The translations under genes and the position numbers were made by a program. Shown here in pieces: positions 10,264 through 19,911 of a stretch of 64,000 bases of DNA. Positions within the stretch are counted from its first letter, which is position 1; every line of letters begins with the position of its first letter. This DNA is from Nilaparvata lugens (Eukaryota; Arthropoda; Insecta; Hemiptera; Delphacidae). The notes below the pieces were generated by a model. That model saw only the letters and a list, made by a program, of their open reading frames with translations. It had not been told where the DNA came from and searched no databases. The stretch covers positions 42,015,358-42,079,357 of the forward strand of contig NC_052508.1 in assembly GCF_014356525.2 (NCBI RefSeq). Direction: 5' to 3'.

Positions 10264-10680
10264 GGAAGCAGCAGACCAATCGTGAACCGACCTCAGAACG
10301 ACACATGACGGGGGAAATGGGGATGAAACTGATAAAACTTAACCTAAATGAAAAAGTCTCTTGATTCGAGTGCATTCAGTATGCCTTGACAGTTCGGCTC
10401 CCTTCACTATTTAAAGCACTAGTTCAAAAATTCACTAAACACAATAAGATGTAGATGTGTGGAGTCTCGGTCACAGTAAGATTGAGAAAGAACTGGTAGT
10501 GGGAGATCTGGTCCAAGTGGAGATAGAGCGAGTAGGTATCCAGTAGTGGAAGAATCGGATCCAAGTGGAGGTAGAGCGAGTAGGTATCCAGTAGTGGAAG
10601 AATCGTACACTGTACTAGAAAGGTATAGTACACTGGTAGCAGTGGTATGGTACTGGTTTATATAATGTTATAATGGTATT
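10264..10680 (-). repeat. LINE 5' leader with 48-bp direct repeats
   Basis: Upstream of the LINE ATG on the minus strand there is no ORF1. Two consecutive 48-bp units at 10512-10559 and 10560-10607 (core GAGCGAGTAGGTATCCAG) are nearly identical. They may be monomer-like repeats of the element's 5' UTR or promoter, but the 5' boundary of the element cannot be fixed from one copy. Confidence 0.45.
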
Positions 10681-13076
10681 ATAAAATGTATAATATTCAT
10701 CGAACTATACATTCCAAGTTCTAAAAAATTTTTTTCATATAATTATGTACTAGATTTTTAGATTAGAATGCAAGTGGGAACCCACTAAATTATGGTTTGA
10801 AAATCAGATATTTTGAATCCTCTATTCCATAATATATTTTCAATATATGAAGATATTATATTTTGTAGATTCCTCAGTAATGTTGAAAGTAACTTCCAGA
10901 ATGGAATAAAACAATTTGAAAACTAATTCAGAAAAATTATCATAATGTATTTTCACTTCCAATTGATAATTAGGTAGGTAATTAGCAAAATCATTAAATT
11001 GCATCACATTCCATTCTCAATGAAGGCAAACACATTTCCTCAAATGCATAAATCAGGGGTGGACGTATCAATAGAATCAGCTACCCTTATTCGGGAGCTC
11101 CTAAAGAATTTCAAGGATGCAATAATTTGCGTCTAAACCTCCTTCACGACGAGTCAACCGGCTGGTTCAGGTCAGGTTTTAGATTTTTCAGTGTTTTCTC
11201 AAATGAGAAAAGATAATTCTACATCGTTGGTCTTGGTATTGATTAATACTGTAGTTAATACAGAGAACCCTTCTGGTATAATCTAGTTGATAGTATATGT
11301 TACTACTTTACGAATCGATGTTTCTAATTAGCCTATAACAGTGATCTGCCGTATGACTGAACCTGGGGATCAGTCGTCCGAGAGTGACAAGACTTCATAG
11401 TGACGATCCAGGTCTGATAATTGTTCGATGAACAATCGACAATCGATCTGATCAGTCAGCCCAAATAAGCTCTGACATATCCTGTTTCTGGCCCTGACAG
11501 TCGCATCCTACTCCAAGCAGTGACATGTCCATTCATCTGTCTGCAACTTGTCACAGGTTTCCTGCTATCAACATTATAAATGCAAGGCTAACAATTAAAA
11601 ATTCACTACTCGGTTGAGAGTAGGGTATAATGGGATCAAAACTTTGCCCTCCAAAAGAGGTCCCAGGTTGGAGAAAGACAACAAAAAGTAAAAAATTCAT
11701 AGTTATCATAAAATATTCTAGTAGAAAGTTTTATTTGGTTACTGTTGTTATATCATTTTTTTCAAATTGGATTCCAGTTTATGCTTGAAAGAATGCCATT
11801 TATAAAATAACACACCAAGACTTTGAAATCATTTTCAAGTTTTCAATTCGAAATATGATAACCACTTTTATTATATTGATTCCAAAACAATTTCAAGAGT
11901 CAATCACAAGCCACTCATGTGGCTTCACTTAATTAAGCCTTATATAATGTAAATTATCCTAAAAACATGGAATCTATAAATTCTCCAATATTCAAATATC
12001 GCGCAAAATTGTATTCAAGCATGCGCAATGAAACTGCTCAACTCTTAAACTGCTCACGGTAACCTCACATTTTTATAGCTGTGAGTGGATGTGATGTGTT
12101 CGGCTTGTAATTTTTGTGATCTCTATCCATTGAATGATTGAAAGGTAAGTTAGCCTGCCTACACATTTATAAATTATTTATTATATTATGTATTCATGTA
12201 TATGATACATGAAACAATTTTTACCCATAGGCTATAGCCTACTCTTCAGATTGTTACCTTTATAGTTTTCTGTGATTGTGTTAGGCAAGCATAAAATTAA
12301 CCTATGCTGAAAACGTTACCTTGTGGTATAGTATCTATTATCTATTTGTAGAGTTGGAAAAATAAACCATATTATATTACCATCTTTCATATCATCTTGT
12401 TTAATATATTGAAAACATGAAGAACCTAATATATAACCTATAAACTTGAGTGTTGATTACCCAATGACATTGGGTAATACGGCAAGGCGAAACATCCAAA
12501 AGGATCTCTGCGCCTACTCAAAAATAGACTATGCTTTGATTAGTAGTCATCAACTACAAACTTTCAAGCTGAACTTTACTAAACCAGCCTAACTTGGGCT
12601 AAGTTACCAAAAACCTGCCTAGTTGGTTGTTGGTTGTTTTCAAAGTGGCCACATATGTTACTGTATTCTTATTCAATATCTGACAAGAAAATTCTGAAAT
12701 TATAACGCAGTACACACTTTTATTGCTAATTGAAAAAGAATAACTAGATTCCATCTTGAGTTACTCACATCACTGAGTTTAGTAATCATCAAAGATCTGT
12801 GAATTCTTGATTTATGGACTAGGTTAGGTAGGCAGTTCAAACTGATAGCCTACTCTAAAAACAGAAATTAAATTTAAAATAAAAAAAAGGTTTGAACTTT
12901 AGCTTGAACTTATACTGTGTAAACGGGCCTTAGAAGTATATCAGTGTTAATCTATGTCATTTGAAATTGATTTATTTTTCTTCACTAGAATCTTCAATGA
13001 GTTGACTTGTTCCCACAATCTACCCAACTTTTTTACACAGATCAAGTTCTTAGCATGAGTAGGTATATTTATTATA
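10681..13076. other. no recognised feature
   Basis: AT-rich, with only short random frames. A CCTGA/GATCAG-rich patch at 11340-11560 is slightly richer in G+C but shows no gene, tRNA or repeat that I can support. Confidence 0.5.
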
Positions 13077-13671
13077 CAGAGTGAGTCATATTTATGGGAG
13101 CCCTTCAATAAGTTTGAGAATGTTGTAGTTGTAGATATAAAAAGGGTGTTTACTGGAACCGCATGGTTTTAAAAAAGCTACAAATTTTTGAATTTTGATC
13201 AAAAACTTTATTTTTTCACACAATGTTTCCTACAAACTTTCAGAAAATAACAAGTTTCATGTTTTTAGAACACCTTGTGTGAAAAAATAGAGTTTTTGTT
13301 TAAAATTTGAAAATTTGTGGCTTTTTAAAACCATGTGGTTCCCAGTGAACACCCTTTTTTGTAAATTTCAGGATTTACAATGTTATTCTACCTTTTGACA
13401 TATAACTGAATTCCAACCCCTCATAAGAGGATGACTTAGGGATTGTAACTCGAATATTTTAATTGTAATCACCCATTGTGTGATACATTATTTCAAAGAC
13501 CTCTTTAAAACAAGAAAGATGACATCAATAGAAATGCTGTATGATACTTTCATCCTAAATGAATTTTCAAAAGGTACCTTTAAGGTAGAGTATAGTATCC
13601 TGAAAGTTACAGTAATATCCACAATAGTCTCCAAGTTATTGAAGGGTTCACAATACATATGACTCACACTG
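13077..13671. mobile_element. MITE with TA target duplication and internal foldback
   Basis: Terminal inverted repeats of about 35-40 bp begin CAGAGTGAGTCATAT and end ATATGACTCACACTG, and continue inward with GGAGCCCTTCAAT against ATTGAAGGGTTC. TA flanks both ends (13075-13076 and 13672-13673), as for Tc1/mariner-type insertions. Inside, 13139-13359 is a second inverted repeat with arms of about 80 bp (GGGTGTTTACTGGAACCGC against GTGGTTCCCAGTGAACACCC). There is no transposase, so it would be moved in trans. Confidence 0.75.
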
Positions 13672-13767
13672 TATATATCCATATATAATATCCAATCTCA
13701 AACTCATCTAAATCACATCTCTACTAACTTCAATCCCAATAAATTTTTATTCTGGAAAAATATATAA

Positions 13768-14018
13768 TGATCTTACTTCGCACATATTACTTAAAATGAA
13801 TAATTGACGAAAGATTTTCATTTACTTTAGAAAATCGATTTCAATGTCAATTATAATATAAATCTCAATAAATCTTAAACTGTACAAATATGAACATTCA
13901 ATGATTCTCTCATCAGCTCTGCTGTTAGTTTGATAAACAACATTAGTAAATTATTAACAAGTCATATGGTTCATATGATTAGAAAGAAGCGTGAATGTAG
14001 AGCAACCAGCTTCTTACA
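13768..14018 (-). repeat. 3' LTR of the minus-strand Gypsy element
   Basis: 251 bp nearly identical to 16956-17209. Read on the minus strand it starts TGTAAGAAGCTGG and ends GTAAGATCA. A clear equal target-site duplication could not be fixed because both flanks are ATAT-rich. Confidence 0.85.
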
Positions 14019-14364
14019 TCTCCCCCCCTTGAACGAGAAACTTCCTCAAAGGTGTCAATTTGCTTGAGTGACAGATGATTGGTTCACTCCCATTGATTGC
14101 GCAGGCCACTTCATACATTGAGTTTGATATTCTTCTTATAATGGGGAACGGTCCACTTCTAACTTCATCTAATTTATTTCTATTCAACTTGTTCCCTTTT
14201 TCTATATACACTAGTTCTTTTTCCTTGAAACCATATATTCTTCTGTTCTTATCACATCTCAGTTTGTTCCGTTTGTGGTTTAAATTGGAATTTTTTATTG
14301 CTTCTTCTCTGTCTATTTGTAAGTTTCGTTTTTTCCTCAGATGTGATGGTATTATTTCCTTCAA
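14019..14364 (-). pseudogene. Gypsy integrase C-terminal remnant
   Basis: After the RNase H, a different frame encodes YGFKEKELVYIEKGNKL and SGPFPIIRRISNSMYEV, typical of the GPY/F-like C-terminal region of Gypsy integrases. The zinc-binding HHCC and the DDE core that should precede it are absent, and the RNase H frame runs directly into this segment at about 14370. The junction marks an internal deletion of roughly 1 kb or more. Confidence 0.7.
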
Positions 14365-15404
14365 AGTGCTCTAAAACTGGATTTCTTGATAAAGTATCTG
14401 CTTCAATATTTCCTTTTCCTGGGCTATATATCAATGTGAAATCATATTGCGATAGGTAGTATACAAGATCTCCCAATTCTTCATCGGTTCGTGCTTTCAC
14501 TCTGAGATTCTCCAATGGTTTGTGGTCTGTGATCACTGTAAACTTCCGTCCTATCAACCAATATTGCCAATACATAATTGTCTCTTTTATAGCCATACAT
14601 TCCAGATAAATAGCTTTTTTCTTCTTTTGAGCAGGGCTCAGTTTTTTTGAAAAATATGCTACTGGATGAAGCTCATTATTTTCTTTTGGTTGTTTCAGTA
14701 CAGCTCCAAATCCCTCTCCACTGGCATCGGTGAAAATGAATACTGGTTTTTCATAATCATAAATTTGTAATACGGGACTAGAACATAAGTATTTCTTCAC
14801 GTTTTGGAAAGCTTTATCACATGTCTCTGACCAGATGTCAGGTATGTCCTTCCTCAGTAGATTGTGCTGTAAAGGTTCTAGAACTTTCACTGCATTCTCT
14901 ATGTATTTATAATAGAAATTTATTTTCCCCAAAAACTGGCGTACATTCTTCTTGGTTTTCGGTTGTTTGTCTCTTTTCAATTGCTTTGAGATTGTCAGTG
15001 AGTGGACGGACTGAGTTATTTTCAATTATGTGTCCCAAATATTTAATTGAACTCCTTGCAAAGTTACATTTTTCCAATTTCAGCTTGAACCCTTCTTTAT
15101 AAACCGCATCAAGTACGAGGTTTATATGTTTCAAGTGTTCCTCAAATGTCTTTGAAAATATAAAAATATCATCAATGTAGCAAGTACAAAAATCAGTCAA
15201 CTTATTTTTTTGTAAAGTGTTACCCAATATTCTTTGAAAAATTGCAGGCGCGGTCTTCAAACCAAATGGTATCCGTAACCATTGATAATGGCCTTCGTGG
15301 GTCACAAATGCAGTTTTCATTCTGTCTTCTTTTTTTATTGGTATTGTCCAGAATGCTGAAATAACATCAAGTACTGTGTACCATTTACAATTACCAGCCT
15401 TCAC
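14252..15404 (-). pseudogene. Gypsy reverse transcriptase core and RNase H
   Basis: The frame 15404-14907 carries RT motifs: TVLDVISAFWTIPI (motif A), FGLKTAPAIFQRIL (motif B) and CYIDDIFIFSK (motif C, YIDD). A second overlapping frame, 15025-14252, continues with the connection domain and RNase H: IFTDASGEGFGAVLKQ, ECMAIKETIMYW, VITDHKPLENL and GNIEADTLSRNP. A one-base shift near 14950 joins them. Catalytic acidic residues of RT and RNase H appear retained; expression of one polyprotein is not possible from this copy. Confidence 0.8.
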
Positions 15405-15457
15405 TGTTATATCTTCTATTCTTGGGAATGGTTGTTGCTCTGGTATTACAATTTTGT

Positions 15458-16200
15458 TCAGTTCCCGGAAGTCAATACATAGCCGTGATTTTTTTTTTCT
15501 TCTCGTTTGAAGGCAAGTGTAACAGGAGATGCAAATGGTGAAGTTGAATATTCAATCAATCCTGCCTCTAAAAGTTTTGAAATTTGTTGTTCTATTTCTT
15601 TTTTATCTGGGATACACGTTCTGTATGGCTTCTTAATAATATATCTATCTTCTGAAAGTTTGATTTCTGCCTCTGCATGTTTTACCTCACCTACATCATA
15701 TTTGTGTTTTGCAAATAGTGATTCATAACCTTCAATCAGCCTTGTTATTGTTTGTCTCTTTTCAGTATCAAGATAATTCAGATTGCTTTCCATATTTACA
15801 GAGAAGACAGATGACTCATAATTCAATCTTTCAACATCTGTTTTGTCATCAACCTTCTGTAAAATTTCTAAATTTTCATTATGTATCAATTTGAACTTTT
15901 TTATTGCATCCAATCCAAGAAGTAAGTCATAAGATAAATTATTGTTCTTCACAACATATACATCTAATATTTCTTCGATTTTATTGATTTTCATTGGAAT
16001 TTTGGCCCAGCGATTTGTAAAATAGTTCGAAAAAGGTTATGGTCGTTCATAAGTTTTGTCTTCAGCTCATCAACAATTTTCTGATTTATTAGAGTGATAT
16101 TTGAGCCACTGTCATAAATCCCTTTCACAATCTTTTTTTTATCAACTAGTACATTAACTGTAATCAATGGAATGAACTTACACGCCGGCTTATTCAGTTT
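15458..16200 (-). pseudogene. Gypsy protease and N-terminal reverse transcriptase
   Basis: The stretch around 16100 encodes GIYDSGSNI, an aspartic-protease active site of the DSG type, in a different frame from what follows. The open frame 15994-15458 continues with a linker and the start of the reverse transcriptase (ERLIEGYESLF-like region, then IEYSTSPFASPVTLAFKRE). It loses frame at about 15490, where a run of T on the plus strand encodes the lysines; the reading frame resumes in the next segment. Confidence 0.7.
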
Positions 16201-16246
16201 TTTGAGTTATCAACATCGAGTGTATTTTCCTCACAGGTTGTGAAAT

Positions 16247-16930
16247 TCACTGTTTTATTTTTATTCCTACAGATCTCTGCAGGATGAAAGCGATTTGGTT
16301 TTCCCAAGGCTGTACATACAGAACAAGAGTCTTCTTTCTTCTTATCTCTTCCATCTTGGTTGAGTCTTTTTTCTGGCTATTTATATGACTATGTCCGTTT
16401 GAGTTTGTGAATGAATCATATTTGTGAATCTCATTCATCAGATCTTCTGTGGTCTCGATATTTTCCTTATCTAATCTATTCTGAATATGAACTGTTAGTC
16501 CCACAACAATATGTGAGATTCTAGATTCATCTGTCATAGTTCTCTCACATTCAAGCAATAATCGTTCCTTCTTCAAAGCATAATCAAGCATAGATCCAAA
16601 ATTTTCAATGTATTTGAATGAATATGCATATCTCACATTTGACCAGCCTTTATTAGAAAAAGTTTGGAGAAATGTTTTTGACCACAAATTCCAATTTTTC
16701 AATCCTAATTTATATTTGTTGGAAGTATACCAATCTTCAGAACTCCCTTCTAAAAATAGTCTTAAACATGTTATTTTTTCTTCATCGTTGTGGATATTGT
16801 AACGGATACATTCTTTCTCAAAATCTTCCAGCCAGAATTTTGCATTTTGTCCAATTTTCCCCGAGAATTTTTCCAAAACAAATTTCCTATCAATATAAAT
16901 TGAAAATTCACTCTTACCTTTTTTTGGCAT
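16247..16930 (-). pseudogene. Gypsy gag (frameshifted at its 3' end)
   Basis: It starts at the ATG at 16930 (MPKKGKSEFSIYI). Residues about 30-180 look like a Retrotrans_gag capsid region: NAKFWLEDFEKECIRY, CLRLFLEGSSEDWY, WSKTFLQTF, then a helical part with ALKKERLLLECE. In an adjacent frame at the 3' end (about 16245-16320) a zinc-knuckle-like CSVCTALGKPNRFHPAEIC is present, so a small frame change separates capsid from nucleocapsid. Gag would build the virus-like particle that packages element RNA. Confidence 0.75.
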
Positions 16931-16955
16931 GTTGAACAAAAAAATCGATTTATAA

Positions 16956-17209
16956 TGATCTTACTTCGCACATATTACTTAAAATGAATAATTGACGAAA
17001 GATTTTCATTTACTTTAGAAAATCGATTTCAATGTCAATTATAATATAAATCTCAATAAATCTTAAACTGTACAAATATGAACATTCAATGATTCTCTCA
17101 TCAGCTCTGCTGTTAGTTTGATAAACAACATTAGTAAATTATTAACAAGTCATATGGTTCATATGATTAGAAAGAAGAAGCGTGAATGTAGAGCAACCAG
17201 CTTCTCACA
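16956..17209 (-). repeat. 5' LTR of the minus-strand Gypsy element
   Basis: 254 bp matching the other LTR except AGAAGAAG for AGAAG and C for T near the outer end. The gag ATG lies only about 25 bp inside it, leaving little room for a standard primer-binding site; none was recognised. Confidence 0.85.
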
Positions 17210-17552
17210 AATATATATAAATTACATGGCAGTTTTCAATTTAAAAATTATTGTTTTTCACAGTTGGTTATAAATTTTTGTTTTCAGGTGCAGTGTGGAA
17301 CATCAAGTCTACTTCCATTGCCCCAAATGAAGAAATCCATATAATAATCCAAAATTGGTTTTGATTCTCCAAAGACCGTGATGGAGGTCGAGAAAAACGG
17401 GGAAATAATCCAGCACCCAATCACATGTAACTAGGCCGAGTGCCAATAAGTAAATTTTTAGAGAATCTCAAATATCCATAATCTTTTTTGTAATAATTTC
17501 ACAATATACAGACTTTTCATGCATTTAATATTCACTTTCTTTATTTCACACT

Positions 17553-17718
17553 ACAGAGAGACTGTATAATAACACTGTGGCCATTTGTTCTCTCAGCATT
17601 TTGATTGCTGGCTAGCTTTTTCAAATCCACCATACTTTTACCATAATTCAGCCTTCTCAAACAAATGGCCAAATTGTGATTATAGTCTCTTCATTCTATA
17701 CTAAATGAGCCTCTCTGT
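17553..17718. mobile_element. short MITE-like inverted repeat
   Basis: AGAGACTGTATAATAAC ... GGCCATTTGTT on the left (17557-17589) pairs with AACAAATGGCC ... TTATAGTCTCT on the right (17660-17690). A second outer pair, ACAGAGAG and CTCTCTGT, lies at 17553 and 17711. The length and TIR structure suggest a non-autonomous DNA transposon. Confidence 0.45.
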
Positions 17719-17774
17719 TACATTTAGTTCATGTTCTATACATCTGGTGCTTCTACTAAAACAAAACCAATTTT

Positions 17775-18567
17775 TACTTTCCTTGCCCTATTACCATAGG
17801 TAAGGGAAGTATTGCTTTCCAAAAAATTAAGGTACCCCAATTTATTAATTTCTCTATACGTTTCAAGGTTCCCTGAGTCCAAAAAAGTGGTTTTGGGTAT
17901 TGGTATGTGTGTATGAGTTTCTGTGTACACGATATCTCATCTCCCAATTAACGGAATGACTTGAAATTTGGAACTTAAGGTCTTTACAATATAAGGATCC
18001 GACACGAACTATTTCTATCAAATGTGATTCAAGATGGCGACTAAAATGGCAAAACTTTTGTCGAAAACAGGGGTTTCGCGATTTTCTCATAAACGTCTCC
18101 AACGATTTTGATTAAATTTATACCTAAAATAGAAATTTTTAAGCTCTATCAACAGCCACAAGTCCCATATCTGTTAAAATTTCAGGAGTTCCGCCTCATC
18201 TATGCAAAGTTTGATTTCAGATATCAGGCTTCAGATACAATTATTTAAACAAAAATTTCCAAGTGGAAAAGATTGAGCATAGAAATCCACAATTAATGTT
18301 CAGTAACATTTTCACATAAAATTGAAAATAAGCTCGAAATTGGAGAAAATTTGATTATTCAATTGCAAACTGTTGGCAACTGTTGATTCTATATTTATCA
18401 TTCACTATGAAGAGATAGCAGACATCATGTGTCTCCAGCGTTATTCTCCTGTCACCAGCTGGCTCAGATTTTTGAATAGTAGACTTGAGATGCGCGTGAA
18501 CACCACCGTCTGGTTATCATTTCTCATAACGGTAAGGAAATTTGTGTGAGTGCGCCACTCCAGATGT
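17775..18567 (+). repeat. interspersed repeat family A, copy 2 (near full length)
   Basis: It starts TTACTTTCCTTGCCCTATTA and ends with GTGTGAGTGCGCCACTCCAG. CTTTCCTTGCC near the 5' end and GGCAAGGAAAG near the 3' end (clearest in copy 1) are inverted, suggesting short TIRs. Position 17902-17930 carries a short TGTGTGTATG run where other copies have long (TG)n. The middle contains TCATAAACGTCTCCAACGAT. Other copies: 2575-2977, 55925-56905 and 58721-59632. Confidence 0.85.
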
Positions 18568-19099
18568 CAATGAAATGTCAATACTGTATCTATTGCAATT
18601 TTTATTGGTATTCCAATTACAGTCAACATTTTTGTTTTAATGTATACATAACTTTCGTAAATCCAGTTTTTGAAATTAAAAAGTGGTTAGATGTAGTTTG
18701 ATAAGCAGTTTATAAAAGTGTTTTACTGTAACATGGTAATGAAAAAATATTTATTTTGTATTTCATCATTCAATAAGAATAATATAATAGTTTTAAGTTC
18801 TGTTTCTTACAGAAAAAAAATATTTTTGAGATTTCAGCTATACAATGGCAGAGTATATTAAATTACTGTGGTAATTTGGTTGTAACAATCTCAGTTTTTT
18901 AAACAACTTTCATCATAATAATTTTTGTGGATCAAAATTGAAGTAATATGGTTTTTATTGTGTGTTTTTATTCCACCTTACCAATGTACCGCATTGCACG
19001 GTAATATTTCTGTTACATGAAATCATATGTAAATAAATGGGAATATGATTTCGTATTTTCATCTCTTTCCAAATGATTTTAAAAATATTACCATAGGTA
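18568..19099. other. no recognised feature
   Basis: AT-rich sequence without supported genes or repeats. Confidence 0.5.
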
Positions 19100-19618
19100 C
19101 CGGTTCAAAAGTATGGCTGATTCAACGTCTGTTGATAGTTGAAAATAATGGTTACCACGATGTTTTTTCAACTATTATTCAACGTTGAAAATAATGTGGA
19201 AACGGCGGACATTTTTCGTGTTTTCAACGTTGAGGTATTACGTGTTTCTAACTTTATTTCAACGTTTCTGTGCTACCTGGGAAAGAATCGAATGCTAAAC
19301 TAATGGTTGATTATAATGTTCATCAAAATGAACATGTTGATGTAACGTTTATTGAAACGTTGATATAATGTTTATCAAAACGTTGATATAACGTTTTTTG
19401 TAAGTTGACTATAATTTTTATCAAAACGTTGATATAACGTTTATCGAAATGTTGAATACAACGTTTGAATAAATGTTTATCAAACGTGAAGGTCAGTACC
19501 AAACTAAAGGTCGAATAAACGTTTAAAAAACGTTATGGCCAACAACATACAACGTTGTCTAAACGTTTCAAATGTTTAAGAAATAACGTTTATTAAACAT
19601 CAGTGTGCTGTGTGGGAA
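19100..19618. repeat. AACGTT-rich repeat element
   Basis: The palindrome AACGTT and its variants recur throughout, in both orientations by nature. In 19330-19460 they sit in degenerate units of about 24 bp (AACGTTGATATAACGTTTAT). The block ends with GTGTGCTGTGTGGG at about 19601. A similar phrase, TGTGCTACCTGGG, occurs inside at about 19269. It resembles non-autonomous elements with a minisatellite core. No ORF. Confidence 0.6.
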
Positions 19619-19872
19619 ATATAGATGCAGTAGATAGATAGATATATTGCTGCTGCAACTTAATAATGTAACTTTTTGATACAAAAAAATAACACAGATA
19701 GCTCACAACTTTGTTTCTTACCACGAATTATTACCATGTTCTTCTTCAATCAGCAAAATATATACTTCAAATTATACAGCTCAGTTATCGACTTGCTGTT
19801 GCTTGTCAGATAAAACTTCATAAATCTTCTTTCCAAATTAATAAAATATAAAGAATTAAATATACAATATAG

Positions 19873-19911
<39 letters not shown>

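Larger units (their letters stand above)
13768..17209 (-). mobile_element. Ty3/Gypsy LTR retrotransposon, integrase core deleted
   Basis: The element is 3.44 kb with direct LTRs (13768-14018 and 16956-17209). On the minus strand the order is gag, protease (a DSG active site near 16105), reverse transcriptase, RNase H, then only the C-terminal part of integrase. A purine tract (AAGGGGGGAGA, minus strand) sits just before the 3' LTR. The LTRs appear to differ by only one substitution and one 3-bp indel, so the insertion is recent. Frames are nevertheless broken in several places. The gap between RNase H and the integrase tail means the HHCC and DDE regions were lost. Confidence 0.9.

Noticed and set aside
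17289..17345. Exon after TTTTTGTTTTCAG
   Set aside because: Only 18 codons before a stop and no supporting homology.
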